A stretch of 22,238 bases of DNA, from the IMG/VR virus record IMGVR_UViG_3300030012_003880, positions 1-22,238 of that record; one strand, written 5' to 3'. A model generated the notes under the pieces. It was given only the letters and a program-made list of their open reading frames with translations. It was not told where the DNA came from and searched no databases. A program made the translations under genes and the position numbers. This document shows positions 7,332 to 13,361 of the stretch, in pieces. Numbering within the stretch: position 1 is the first letter of the stretch; each line of letters opens with the position of its first letter. Origin of the DNA: a virus.

Positions 7332-7495
7332 CGCTCGTAGTCTGGGTCCGGTCTGCGGCTTGGCGGATCAATCCATATTGAATCCCAAACTGGATACTCG
7401 TGCTCCATAACTGCTTCCGCTTTCTCTAGCGTTTCCTCGCGAGCAATAACTTCCTCTGTGTCTCCGTCATTACGACGGCCCATTACTAAATACAT
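7304..7495 (-). CDS. Hypothetical protein, 63 aa
   Basis: Not recognised. It is an acidic small protein with a predicted beta start (MYLVMGRR), a Glu-rich helix (EEVIAREETLEKAEAVMEHEY) and WDSIWID, which looks like a compact alpha/beta fold. The frame is open upstream to 7570, but ATG 7495 is chosen because AAGGAG stands a few bases before it. It overlaps the next gene downstream. No catalytic motif is visible. Confidence 0.7.
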   Translation of the reverse strand: MYLVMGRRNDGDTEEVIAREETLEKAEAVMEHEYPVWDSIWIDPPSRRPDPDYERWLTFEQRS

Positions 7496-7538
7496 GATGT
7501 CTCCTTTGTGCCTTAATGGCATTGTGTGTTTTGGTCCG

Positions 7539-7868
7539 TCAAAAGTTGTGCTTTTTAGCAAGCTCTGCAAGGCATTGCTCCCGCGCTTCGTCGTGCGTCA
7601 TGTGGTCAAGTGTTTGGCCAACCCATATTCGCTCGCCATCTTCGTGGATCTCGTAGCTAATTTCGGCTACATGCGGCACCTGATAGCCGTCGAACACGTC
7701 GAACTGATCCCAACCTGCCGGTAGCTTCGCGTAATCCGTTCGGGCGTGCTCTGGTTTTCTGCAATATAGCAGCACATGACACACATATTTGTCCGGGTTA
7801 TCAGTCGTAGTGTGCCAGTCCTGTACTACGTGTGGTTCATTTGTTGGCCTGAAGTCTTGCCGGTTCAT
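7539..7868 (-). CDS. Hypothetical protein, 109 aa
   Basis: Not recognised. It is hydrophilic, His- and Asp-rich, with VCHVLLYCRKPEHART (about 29-44) and a mid-protein block VPHVAEISYEIHEDGERIWVG, probably beta-strands, followed by a C-terminal helix. ATG 7868 overlaps the upstream TGA in a four-base ATGA, with GAAGG before it, so translation is coupled to the 82-aa gene. No membrane or zinc motif is evident. Confidence 0.75.
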   Translation of the reverse strand: MNRQDFRPTNEPHVVQDWHTTTDNPDKYVCHVLLYCRKPEHARTDYAKLPAGWDQFDVFDGYQVPHVAEISYEIHEDGERIWVGQTLDHMTHDEAREQCLAELAKKHNF

Positions 7869-8113
7869 ACCTTCACCATCTCAGTGTTTGTGTAAATTAC
7901 ATGACCGTTGCCGTCGTGTTGTGTTTCCATTTGCCAGTGCTCTGGCATATCAGATCGGATATATTCAATGTCTTTTGAGCTATCGACGTACAGCACTTGG
8001 TTGCCATCGTTGTCTACACTCAGCGCTTCGGGTCCAAGGCCGTGTCTGTTGGCGAATTGGCCGGGTGCTAGCTTTTGAAATATGACGTACATTATATCTG
8101 ATACGTGATTCAT
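7865..8113 (-). CDS. Hypothetical protein, 82 aa, first gene of the unit that includes int
   Basis: Not recognised. It is small and acidic, with a possible beta-rich second half (VLYVDSS, HVIYTNTEMVKV). ATG 8113 follows a CACACAC-GAGG leader (8123-8134) and lies about 30 bases downstream of the predicted transcription start of the promoter near 8173. It is therefore the first gene of the leftward unit that continues through int. Coupled to the next gene by ATGA. Confidence 0.75.
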   Translation of the reverse strand: MNHVSDIMYVIFQKLAPGQFANRHGLGPEALSVDNDGNQVLYVDSSKDIEYIRSDMPEHWQMETQHDGNGHVIYTNTEMVKV

Positions 8114-8147
8114 TTTTTGTTACCTCGTGTGTGTATAGCGTGGCCGC

Positions 8148-8185
8148 ACAGTATCAACCGCACGCCACACCGTCAAGTCACTTTA
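8148..8185 (-). promoter_or_regulatory. Leftward promoter P1 with palindromic -35/operator
   Basis: Read leftward: element TAAAGTGACTTGA (8173-8185), -35 TTGACG (8171-8176), 17-base spacer, -10 TACTGT (8148-8153). The element is one of five near-identical copies. It would drive genes 8113 down to int. Confidence 0.65.
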
Positions 8186-8202
8186 TTTAATGGGATGTAC
8201 CA

Positions 8203-8220
8203 CCCGCGAGTAAACGCGGG
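8203..8220. terminator. GC hairpin at the end of a leftward unit
   Basis: CCCGCG (8203-8208) and CGCGGG (8215-8220) form a perfect six-base stem with loop AGTAAA. It lies after the stop of the 23-aa gene and before promoter P1, where a terminator would be expected. No T-run follows in either direction, so it may be a weak terminator or a transcript-end stabiliser. Confidence 0.4.
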
Positions 8221-8242
8221 GATACCTAGTAATTTCAATGGT

Positions 8243-8314
8243 TTACTGGCGCTCGACCTTGTGCCAGTCTTTTGCGATTGCAAGCTCGTCGTCGCTTAGT
8301 TTTATATGGTTCAT
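8243..8314 (-). CDS. Very small protein, 23 aa (coupled)
   Basis: A short frame beginning MNHIKLSDDELAIAKDWHKV and ending with TAA. Its ATG overlaps the upstream gene stop in an ATGA, and GAAGG stands eight bases before it. The acidic-then-basic composition suggests a single amphipathic helix. Support is the coupling, the ribosome-binding site and the location as last frame before a hairpin. Function unknown; it could also be non-functional leftover reading frame. Confidence 0.5.
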   Translation of the reverse strand: MNHIKLSDDELAIAKDWHKVERQ

Positions 8315-9024
8315 GCGTTCACCTTCATTGTTGTCCACTCGTTTACCTCTGGATTGATTGCTCGAACGATACGTTGGACTATCCAGTCGTGAGCATTCGA
8401 TGTTGCCTCGCTAATCGCGTCTATCAAGCGTTCTAGCTCCGGCCCGTATTGATTCTGGTACTTCCAAGGTGCCGTGACTGCCGGGTGGCCGTGCCGCTGC
8501 GCCGCAGAGCGGTAAACAGTTGCGCCAAAGCCGGCTTTGTACCCGCATTGGTTGTACCCGCACCAGTAGCCTGAGTATCTCTCACTTTCCACGGTTATGT
8601 GGTCGGTGATGTACTCTGGTAGCCGGTGAGGCTCGCAAAAGCTCTCGCGGTCCGCGTTCAGAGCATCAATACGTTCCTGATGATCGCGGTACCCGGCCTT
8701 TTGAAGTACCGGGTCGAGATCACGGCCCAACGCACGCTCCTTTTCAAGCAGCGCGATTGCCGCGTCCAACCGTTCAGACATCCTGGCGCGGTACAAGTGG
8801 GCAGGCTCGTCCGGTGTGACCTCTACCGTGCCTAGTTTGTCAAGCTCCCGGAGCACTGCGTCCTGCCATTCGTTGACGTACTCGGCCAATTCAGATTTGT
8901 CGAACTCATAGCCGTGCTGGTGTTCCCACTCGTCCCGGTTCATAAACAGGTAATCGGCGTTGTCGCATAGGACGAGGTGAACGCCGTCCAACTTGTCCTT
9001 TGTCCATTTTGTTGCGGCTTCCAT
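8311..9024 (-). CDS. Hypothetical protein, 237 aa
   Basis: Not recognised. It is one of the larger proteins in the leftward region: charged, tryptophan- and tyrosine-rich, with a helical first half (AELAEYVNEWQDAVLRELDKL-like segment, ERLDAAIALLEKERALGRDL) and a Gly/Tyr-rich middle (YSGYWCGYNQCGYKAGFGA, about residues 150-170) whose two cysteines could pair. The start is ATG 9024 (TGATG overlap with the upstream stop) rather than a TTG at 9042, because an AGGGGG Shine-Dalgarno precedes it. It is coupled at both ends. No enzymatic motif can be named. Confidence 0.75.
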   Translation of the reverse strand: MEAATKWTKDKLDGVHLVLCDNADYLFMNRDEWEHQHGYEFDKSELAEYVNEWQDAVLRELDKLGTVEVTPDEPAHLYRARMSERLDAAIALLEKERALGRDLDPVLQKAGYRDHQERIDALNADRESFCEPHRLPEYITDHITVESERYSGYWCGYNQCGYKAGFGATVYRSAAQRHGHPAVTAPWKYQNQYGPELERLIDAISEATSNAHDWIVQRIVRAINPEVNEWTTMKVNA

Positions 9025-9245
9025 CACTTTACCCCCTGCCAAAGCTCTGCAATTGAATACCCCAGAATGAGATACTTTGTGTCCTTTGTTTTGTTGTTGT
9101 GGATGTCCACATGAGTCTGCACATCCTTGGTCTGGTAATTAAGGTGCACAGCTATGTGGAAGTCTCCGACCTCGATGGCAATCAAGTCCATAGACGGGTA
9201 GTAGCTGGTTACTTTCATACCGTTTTGTATCGTTATGTTTTCCAT
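9024..9245 (-). CDS. Hypothetical protein, 73 aa
   Basis: Not recognised. It is small and beta-rich (MDLIAIEVGDFHIAVHLNYQ) with a Lys/Asn/Thr-rich loop and ending GYSIAELWQGVK. The frame is open up to an ATG at 9353, but ATG 9245 is preferred because TAGGAG stands eight bases upstream and the intervening DNA encodes a different, membrane-type peptide in another frame whose stop codon is part of that Shine-Dalgarno. Overlaps the start of the next gene by one base. Confidence 0.7.
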   Translation of the reverse strand: MENITIQNGMKVTSYYPSMDLIAIEVGDFHIAVHLNYQTKDVQTHVDIHNNKTKDTKYLILGYSIAELWQGVK

Positions 9246-9256
9246 TGCTTTGACTC

Positions 9257-9346
9257 CTATATTCCAGGGCGGTTGAGCATATCCGCCGCTACAGATAGAA
9301 CGGCCACCAATACATAGAATGAGGTCAAGCTTGCTAAGTAGAACAT
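9257..9346 (-). CDS. Small single-span membrane protein, 29 aa
   Basis: Frame MFYLASLTSFYVLVAVLSVA followed by nine polar residues and TAG. Residues 2-21 are uninterrupted hydrophobic or small, so it looks like one membrane helix. GGAG of a CACACACGGAG leader (9356-9366) stands nine bases before the ATG, better spaced than for the competing ATG at 9353. Its TAG is embedded in the TAGGAG ribosome-binding site of the next gene. Possible roles for phage micro-membrane proteins include superinfection exclusion or membrane disruption, but nothing here decides it. Confidence 0.6.
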   Translation of the reverse strand: MFYLASLTSFYVLVAVLSVAADMLNRPGI

Positions 9347-9443
9347 GATTCATTTCTCCGTGTGTGCTTTGCTAGTTACTGCCTTGTCCCCCAAGGCGCA
9401 CGCCATCATTACAGGCGCGGGGCCGTCCACTGTAGACGACTGC

Positions 9444-9464
9444 CGGGGTGTTAGCGCCACCCCG
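9444..9464. repeat. Perfect seven-base-pair hairpin between genes
   Basis: CGGGGTG (9444-9450) and CACCCCG (9458-9464) with a seven-base loop, just after the stop of the 211-aa gene in the leftward direction. No T-run follows. It is followed about 80 bases later by the CACACACGGAG leader of the next gene. May stabilise the upstream mRNA end or be part of the leader system. Confidence 0.45.
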
Positions 9465-9472
9465 TTGCGCGT

Positions 9473-10108
9473 CTATTGGATGAACTCTGTACCGTCTTGA
9501 GTGAATACCGGCGATTCATTCTCGATATACTCTTGCATTGCCTCTTCGCTATACAAATGCTGATATTCTGATTCTAGTATGGTGTAGAACTCTTGCATGA
9601 CCCACCGAAAGCGATCCTTTAGTGCTTCGGTTAGCTCGTCGCACTCTTCCCCCTCGGAGTCATACGCGGTTATACATACAGATCCCTCATGCGATTCGCG
9701 TGATAGCCGGTTGCGTGTAATAGAAACGGATATTGGCTCGTCGCCAGGTTGCTCGTGCTGTAGCCGGTCTAGCTCCGCTGCTAGCTCCAGAATTTCGGTA
9801 TTGTTTGTGTAGCCCGAAAGTTTTTTTGTGGCTTTTGCGCAATACTCGTATTCTCCGGTAAACGATAGCCCGTAGCCTTGCCCTAGTAGCTGATAGGAAA
9901 ACTTAATGTAGTTGGGATCGTCTGCCCTTTTCGGATTCACAAAACCCAACGCTTGCAGCATTTCCCGAAAGCCATCTAGTACACATTCGCTCCACCAGTG
10001 ATCCATGGTCATAGCGTCACCGTGTTGCATTCTCGCGGTGTCTTGTGCGTCCGGTGTTAGCTCGTTGTATTTGTAGACGGTTATTGGGTTGTTTATTACT
10101 TGCGGCAT
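9473..10108 (-). CDS. Phage protein of the YKFDEL / SQGDGASFTG-type family
   Basis: 211 aa. The start ITVYKYNELTPDAQDTAR (about 10-27) and the later FSYQLLGQGYGLSFTGEYEY block resemble a family of phage hypothetical proteins that begin YKFDELSDEAKEKA and carry a GFxSQGDGASFTG segment. These are sometimes annotated as antitoxin-like without proof. The C-terminal half is acidic and helical. Start ATG 10108 is chosen over TTG 10114 because GGGAG of a CACACACGGGAG leader is well spaced. It is the first gene after promoter P2, about 27 bases from the predicted transcription start. Function unknown; the family resemblance is from memory of motifs. Confidence 0.75.
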   Translation of the reverse strand: MPQVINNPITVYKYNELTPDAQDTARMQHGDAMTMDHWWSECVLDGFREMLQALGFVNPKRADDPNYIKFSYQLLGQGYGLSFTGEYEYCAKATKKLSGYTNNTEILELAAELDRLQHEQPGDEPISVSITRNRLSRESHEGSVCITAYDSEGEECDELTEALKDRFRWVMQEFYTILESEYQHLYSEEAMQEYIENESPVFTQDGTEFIQ

Positions 10109-10141
10109 TTTCAATCTCCCGTGTGTGTTTTGTATGGGACG

Positions 10142-10179
10142 ACAGTAACGGCCCCTTTATGCGTTGTCAAGTGACTTGA
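10142..10179 (-). promoter_or_regulatory. Leftward promoter P2 with perfect palindromic operator
   Basis: Read leftward: TCAAGTCACTTGA (10167-10179), a perfect palindrome around its central base, overlapping -35 TTGACA (10165-10170), 17-base spacer, -10 TACTGT (10142-10147). The element ends beside the stop of the upstream gene. Drives 10108 to 8243. Confidence 0.7.
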
Positions 10180-10180
10180 T

Positions 10181-10420
10181 TTAGGTTGCTTGGTTTATTT
10201 CTCGCAAGTGATTCTGTGTCCCGCGTTTCACCGCTTCCCACTGTAACCGCGCAAGCTTTACGCATAGCAACACCAGGGACTTGCGGGGCCGAAACCCGTA
10301 GTCATCTTGTATAATTTCAGACGCCAGCGCGCACGCTCTTGCATGTGTTAGCGGCTGCACTTCCATCGTATCGCGAAGAATTGAGGCCGCGATTTGCACT
10401 TGTTCGTTGCTTAGGTACAT
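10181..10420 (-). CDS. Hypothetical helical protein, 79 aa
   Basis: Not recognised. It is an all-helical-looking basic protein (VQIAASILRDTMEV, HARACALASEIIQDDYGF, RKSLVLLCVKLARLQWEAVKRG). The middle resembles small DNA- or protein-binding helical bundles but no defined domain is visible. ATG 10420 follows CACACAC-GGAG (10427-10438). It is the last gene of the P3 unit, and the palindromic operator of P2 starts right after its stop. Confidence 0.72.
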   Translation of the reverse strand: MYLSNEQVQIAASILRDTMEVQPLTHARACALASEIIQDDYGFRPRKSLVLLCVKLARLQWEAVKRGTQNHLREINQAT

Positions 10421-10440
10421 GACTCTCTCCGTGTGTGTCT

Positions 10441-10650
10441 TTATTGCTGGCGCGTAAGCGCATTAAGCTCGCGCTTCATCGTGTCGTGCATGGACTCACC
10501 AGGAAGGTCGCCCGCCCTAGTTTTTGCCACTCTCACCCATTCAGGACTGTTTAGAATCTGAGTTATTTGCGCGGCGTGGCACTCTGGACACCGCACCCCA
10601 ACGGGGTCTGGCTTGCCGCATGCCTCGCATGTGTATCGTGGTGTTGTCAT
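10441..10650 (-). CDS. Small zinc-ribbon protein, 69 aa
   Basis: N-terminal zinc ribbon: two CxxC knuckles, CEAC and CPEC, 12 residues apart (about residues 8-24), enough for one structural zinc. The rest is a helical tail. ATG 10650 has GGAAG about ten bases upstream and a CACACGC tract further out, a degenerate leader. The CG-P-PVG-CP-C block matches the small protein at 7119-7331. Such ribbons bind DNA, RNA or protein; the partner is unknown. Confidence 0.72.
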   Translation of the reverse strand: MTTPRYTCEACGKPDPVGVRCPECHAAQITQILNSPEWVRVAKTRAGDLPGESMHDTMKRELNALTRQQ

Positions 10651-10708
10651 GTTTCTAGCTTCCTTTTTATGCGTGTGTTTTCCTTCCGTCAGTGGGCGGC
10701 ATATGCCC

Positions 10709-10726
10709 CCGAGCCGCTACACTCGG
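10709..10726. repeat. Hairpin upstream of the zinc-ribbon gene
   Basis: CCGAG (10709-10713) and CTCGG (10722-10726) with an eight-base loop, beside an imperfect GGGC-GGCATATGCC-CCC inverted repeat (about 10694-10710). The degenerate CACACGC leader of the zinc-ribbon gene follows leftward, matching the hairpin-then-CA-tract layout. Confidence 0.4.
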
Positions 10727-10745
10727 AAGCATAAACAGCTACCGA

Positions 10746-11579
10746 CTAGGCTAGTGCCAATGCGCGGCGATCCGGGTTATCTCCTACCCATGCGTCAAGC
10801 TCTGGCGATAGGGCCGACCCAACGCGGCACGGTGTCTTTCCGTTTTTCTCGAATTGAACAAGTAGCTCATGTGTAGCTTCGTTTCCGTGCTCTTCTAAAA
10901 ACTCCGTGAACTTGTCGCTCGTCTGGTCGTCGCAGTGGCTCCAAACATAGTCTGCAATACTTTCCAGGTTGAGCGTTACCCGTACGCGTGTAAGGTGTGA
11001 TCCGTGCCAGTCATTAGCCCGAAGACCTACGGCCTCAAAGGTTAGATCTACGCCAAAGTCACAACCTTTCTCCAGGTAAAAGAACGCCTCGCGCCCGCCG
11101 TTTTTTATGTACTGGAACCGGTCAAGCGCCCACTCTGAAGGGCTGAACCCGGCTCCGTTGTAGTACGTGTTTCCGTTGTCAATGACGTGTCTCAGCAGTC
11201 CAGCGGTTGAACCTTTGCACAGCGCATCTACTAGTTCCGCACACGTTTCCTCTAGATCGGGGCCGTCTTGAGCGTCGTCGTTTATGTCTGCCATCATAGC
11301 CGCGAATGCTTGAGCGTGTTCGTCCGCTGGTGCATCGCCGTACTCGAACTGATAGGCGTCCCAGTTACCCGTGAGAGCCAGCACTGTGCGCGCTTTATGG
11401 GTGTAAATAATGTACTCGTGGCCATCAATCCGCTCGTGCAATGCGTCGTATGGGTCACGTGCGTCGTAGCCTTCTGATGCGAAACCCTCGCCACCTGCGA
11501 ACAGTGGCCGCGCGTCTGCGATCCACTCTGCGGTTGCTCGTACTTCGTCCCAGTATTTTTTGTGTGTAAGCTCTGACAT
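10746..11579 (-). CDS. Hypothetical protein, 277 aa
   Basis: Not recognised; the largest protein in the small-gene region. The N-terminal part (residues 8-80: WDEVRATAEWIADARPLF, then HERIDGHEYIIYTHKARTVL, then GNWDAYQFEYGD) is of a kind seen in other phage hypothetical proteins. The middle has a helical block and the C-terminal part LRVRVTLNLESIADYVW-like strands followed by an acidic helix. Strongly acidic overall, which is common in DNA-mimic and host-inhibitor proteins, but that is only a hint. ATG 11579 follows CACACACAC-GGAG (11587-11600), the first gene after promoter P3. Confidence 0.78.
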   Translation of the reverse strand: MSELTHKKYWDEVRATAEWIADARPLFAGGEGFASEGYDARDPYDALHERIDGHEYIIYTHKARTVLALTGNWDAYQFEYGDAPADEHAQAFAAMMADINDDAQDGPDLEETCAELVDALCKGSTAGLLRHVIDNGNTYYNGAGFSPSEWALDRFQYIKNGGREAFFYLEKGCDFGVDLTFEAVGLRANDWHGSHLTRVRVTLNLESIADYVWSHCDDQTSDKFTEFLEEHGNEATHELLVQFEKNGKTPCRVGSALSPELDAWVGDNPDRRALALA

Positions 11580-11610
11580 TTTCTTTCTCCGTGTGTGTGT
11601 AACTGGGAGG

Positions 11611-11649
11611 ACGTTACCGCCCCCCGTTCTATGCTGTCAAGTGAATTGA
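11611..11649 (-). promoter_or_regulatory. Leftward promoter P3 with near-palindromic operator
   Basis: Read leftward: TCAATTCACTTGA (11637-11649), one mismatch from a palindrome, -35 TTGACA (11635-11640), 18-base spacer, -10 TAACGT (11611-11616). Drives 11579 to 10181. The leader is only about 25 bases long. Confidence 0.62.
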
Positions 11650-11656
11650 TAAAGAA

Positions 11657-11779
11657 TTACAATAAAAAGAACAAAACCGCTACAGGGTACAGCATTGGGG
11701 CCAATGCCGCCCCGGTTAGTATGCCCCGGCATAGCTCGCGTTTTTCCTGTTTCGTAAGTGGTCCGTTGTGCATTTTCAT
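11657..11779 (-). CDS. Small C-terminal-anchored membrane protein, 40 aa
   Basis: Frame beginning MKMHNGPLTKQEKRELCRG, basic and polar, then a hydrophobic run ILTGAALAPMLYPVAVLFFL to the TAA. This is the pattern of a tail-anchored or positive-inside single-span protein. The ATG overlaps the upstream stop in an ATGA and GAGG stands nine bases before. It is the last gene of the P4 unit; its stop is followed within ten bases by the P3 operator. Function unknown. Confidence 0.65.
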   Translation of the reverse strand: MKMHNGPLTKQEKRELCRGILTGAALAPMLYPVAVLFFLL

Positions 11780-12138
11780 CGTGCTAACACCTCGCGCTGT
11801 CTGGTTTGCTCTTGGTCCCGCTGTGCTTCGGTAAAGCGGTGGTTTTGCATCTCTTTCTCGCTCATTGGGTGCATTGGCGTGAATATCAATTCAATGGGCA
11901 GAACCAGTTCACGCCCGTCATGCGTCAACACTTGGCAGTTCTTGTTGCAAAAATTCCAGCGCCCGTTTTCATAGGTTGTCTGTAGTAGTCTGCGGGCTTT
12001 GATGTCTCTGCGCTGGTGCCCCATTGCGGCTAGCCTGGCGCACGCTTCTAGCTCCGCTGTAAGTTTCGACATTTCGCGCAGTCTTTCCCGTGTTGTCATG
12101 CTTTGCGCCTTTTGGCGGTGTTCTTGGTCGTTGTGCAT
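11776..12138 (-). CDS. Hypothetical basic coiled-coil-like protein, 120 aa
   Basis: Not recognised. The N-terminal half is Arg/Glu/Gln-rich and probably coiled coil (TTRERLREMSKLTAELEACARL). The middle has NGRWNFCNKNCQVL with a C-x3-C pair, then a beta stretch RELVLPIELIFTPM, and a Gln/Arg-rich tail. The frame is open to 12201, but ATG 12138 is used because AAGGAG is eight bases upstream behind a CACACGA tract. A hairpin (ACCGG/CCGGT at 12190-12205) lies further upstream. Confidence 0.7.
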   Translation of the reverse strand: MHNDQEHRQKAQSMTTRERLREMSKLTAELEACARLAAMGHQRRDIKARRLLQTTYENGRWNFCNKNCQVLTHDGRELVLPIELIFTPMHPMSEKEMQNHRFTEAQRDQEQTRQREVLAR

Positions 12139-12189
12139 CTTGCTAGCTCCTTCGTGTGTTTCGCGTTTCTGCCTTTTGGCTTCATCAGT

Positions 12190-12205
12190 ACCGGCGCACA
12201 CCGGT
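12190..12205. repeat. Intergenic hairpin upstream of the 120-aa gene
   Basis: ACCGG (12190-12194) and CCGGT (12201-12205), perfect five-base stem with loop CGCACA, between two leftward genes and before a CACACGA-AGGAG leader. Confidence 0.4.
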
Positions 12206-12241
12206 AGACGCAGCCCCTTACGAGGCCTTTGTTTCTAGTTG

Positions 12242-12517
12242 TTAGAATCGTGCGTTTCGCAACATCTGCTCCGCGATTGCCCTGGTGATGTCGCGCTCCA
12301 TGCGTTTCCGTGGTGTATGTGGCTGGTCTTCGTAGAAGTCCCAGCTTGCCAGAATTTCGAGCGCGTCCAATCCGCAGTCAAAGCCAGAGTCTTCGTGCTC
12401 GATTGATTTGCACATAACCCAAGTGTCCAGCTTTTTGATTAGCTGGTGAACGCTCGCCCTGGTAAGTCCCCGTAAAAGTGTCGCTAGCTCTTGGGCTTGT
12501 GGTGTCTTGTTCTGCAT
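12242..12517 (-). CDS. Hypothetical protein, 91 aa
   Basis: Not recognised. It is mostly helical (QAQELATLLRGLTRASVHQL, ALEILASWDFYED) with a charged C-terminal helix (RKRMERDITRAIAEQMLRN). ATG 12517 follows the CACACACGGAG leader (12523-12534); the upstream open frame to 12583 is not used because it would run through the hairpin and leader. Second gene of the P4 unit. Confidence 0.72.
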   Translation of the reverse strand: MQNKTPQAQELATLLRGLTRASVHQLIKKLDTWVMCKSIEHEDSGFDCGLDALEILASWDFYEDQPHTPRKRMERDITRAIAEQMLRNARF

Positions 12518-12522
12518 GTCTT

Positions 12523-12557
12523 CTCCGTGTGTGTGGTGTGTGGCCCCCGTGGGGGCC
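12523..12557 (-). promoter_or_regulatory. Hairpin plus CACACAC-GGAG leader
   Basis: Read leftward, GGCCCCC (12542-12548) and GGGGGCC (12551-12557) form a stem with a very small loop, followed by a CA-rich tract and GGAG (12523-12526) before the 91-aa gene. Confidence 0.55.
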
Positions 12558-12567
12558 GTTCTTTGGC

Positions 12568-12738
12568 CTACTGGATGCCGCACGCCTTCAAGAACAAGTC
12601 AGCGCGGAAATTCCGGTTTTGATTCTTTAGCTCTGGAACCATGGCTCGTGCTATTGCTTCCGCCCCTGGTGCCGTCTTGGGGTTGCCCATTTGTGCTTTG
12701 ATTGTGTCGGCTATCATTTGAAAGTGTCTGCGAGTCAT
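12568..12738 (-). CDS. Small phage protein of a widespread family, 56 aa
   Basis: MTRRHFQMIADTIKAQ at the start and NRNFRADLFLKACGIQ at the end match a short phage protein type whose members begin M-R-x-F-x-x-IA and end NPRFD-x-x-RFLxACG. No function is established for the type. It is two helices around an Ala-rich middle. ATG 12738 is chosen over 12759 because CACAC-GGAG (12747-12756) precedes it. First gene after promoter P4. Confidence 0.75.
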   Translation of the reverse strand: MTRRHFQMIADTIKAQMGNPKTAPGAEAIARAMVPELKNQNRNFRADLFLKACGIQ

Positions 12739-12769
12739 TTTTCTCTCTCCGTGTGTCAAGGATGTGTGG

Positions 12770-12808
12770 ACGGTATCAATCTGATTCTTTACCCGTCAAG
12801 TGAATTGA
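12770..12808 (-). promoter_or_regulatory. Leftward promoter P4 with near-palindromic operator
   Basis: Read leftward: TCAATTCACTTGA (12796-12808), -35 TTGACG (12794-12799), 18-base spacer, -10 TACCGT (12770-12775). Just upstream is an AT-rich hairpin TGAAAA/TTTTCA (12819-12833). Drives 12738 to 11657. Confidence 0.62.
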
Positions 12809-12842
12809 TGAAATTGCATGAAAATAGTTTTCAGCCTAGCGA

Positions 12843-13100
12843 TTAGAAGTCGAATCTGGGGACCACCGGTAGTCCGTCGCGGTAACCATCACAGTCAAGC
12901 GCATCATTCACATTGAGACGTATTCCGTGGTTCGTTTTCAGGTGCTGTTCTTGTAACTCTGTTTCGAACACGTATGCGTTGAATTTGTCCTCCGCTGTGG
13001 ATTCGTCGCACGTCTTGAACGTGGGACCGTCGAACGTGGTTAGCCGATAGCTATCTAATCCGGTGCGTTGGGAACGTGTTAGCTTCGTAGTTATCGTCAT
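12843..13100 (-). CDS. Hypothetical protein, 85 aa
   Basis: Not recognised. Short basic start (TITTKLTRSQRTGLDSYRL), then a beta-rich segment and an acidic tail ending RFDF. ATG 13100 has GGAG about ten bases upstream in a CACACGCACGGAG leader, itself preceded by a perfect hairpin. Second gene of the P5 unit; the P4 promoter follows its stop. Confidence 0.72.
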   Translation of the reverse strand: MTITTKLTRSQRTGLDSYRLTTFDGPTFKTCDESTAEDKFNAYVFETELQEQHLKTNHGIRLNVNDALDCDGYRDGLPVVPRFDF

Positions 13101-13109
13101 TGCTAGTTA

Positions 13110-13144
13110 CTCCGTGCGTGTGATGCTTGCCCCCTTTCGGGGGC
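13110..13144 (-). promoter_or_regulatory. GNRA hairpin plus CACACGCAC-GGAG leader
   Basis: Read leftward, stem GCCCCC/GGGGGC (13129-13134, 13139-13144) closed by a GAAA tetraloop, then AAGCAT, CACACGCAC and GGAG before the 85-aa gene. GAAA is a stable GNRA loop, which supports a real RNA hairpin. Confidence 0.6.
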
Positions 13145-13151
13145 GTTGGGC

Positions 13152-13352
13152 TTACAGGTTCTTAGCGACATATGCGATGGTTTCACGGATACGAGGGGGC
13201 GTTGCACCGCCCCGCTCGAATTGCCACCAATAACAGTCGACGTGAGCCTTTAGATACTTAGCGGCGATGTGGGTACCTTGCGATATTCCGTGCTGTCTTA
13301 GGTCGTCAGCGATGTCGTCGCGGTACTCGTCAAGCAGGATTCGGTTGTACAT
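13152..13352 (-). CDS. Hypothetical protein, 66 aa, first gene of the leftward region
   Basis: Not recognised. It has a helical acidic start (LLDEYRDDIADDLRQHGI) followed by KYLKAHVDCYWWQFERGG and a C-terminal helix. ATG 13352 follows CACACACAC-GGAG (13362-13374). As the first gene behind the rightmost promoter it may be the earliest expressed of the leftward set. Confidence 0.72.
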   Translation of the reverse strand: MYNRILLDEYRDDIADDLRQHGISQGTHIAAKYLKAHVDCYWWQFERGGATPPRIRETIAYVAKNL

Positions 13353-13361
13353 TTTTTTTCT

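Noticed and set aside
10674-10736. 20-codon ATG frame on the minus strand between two leftward genes
   Set aside because: No ribosome-binding site and the frame lies across hairpins that explain the sequence better.
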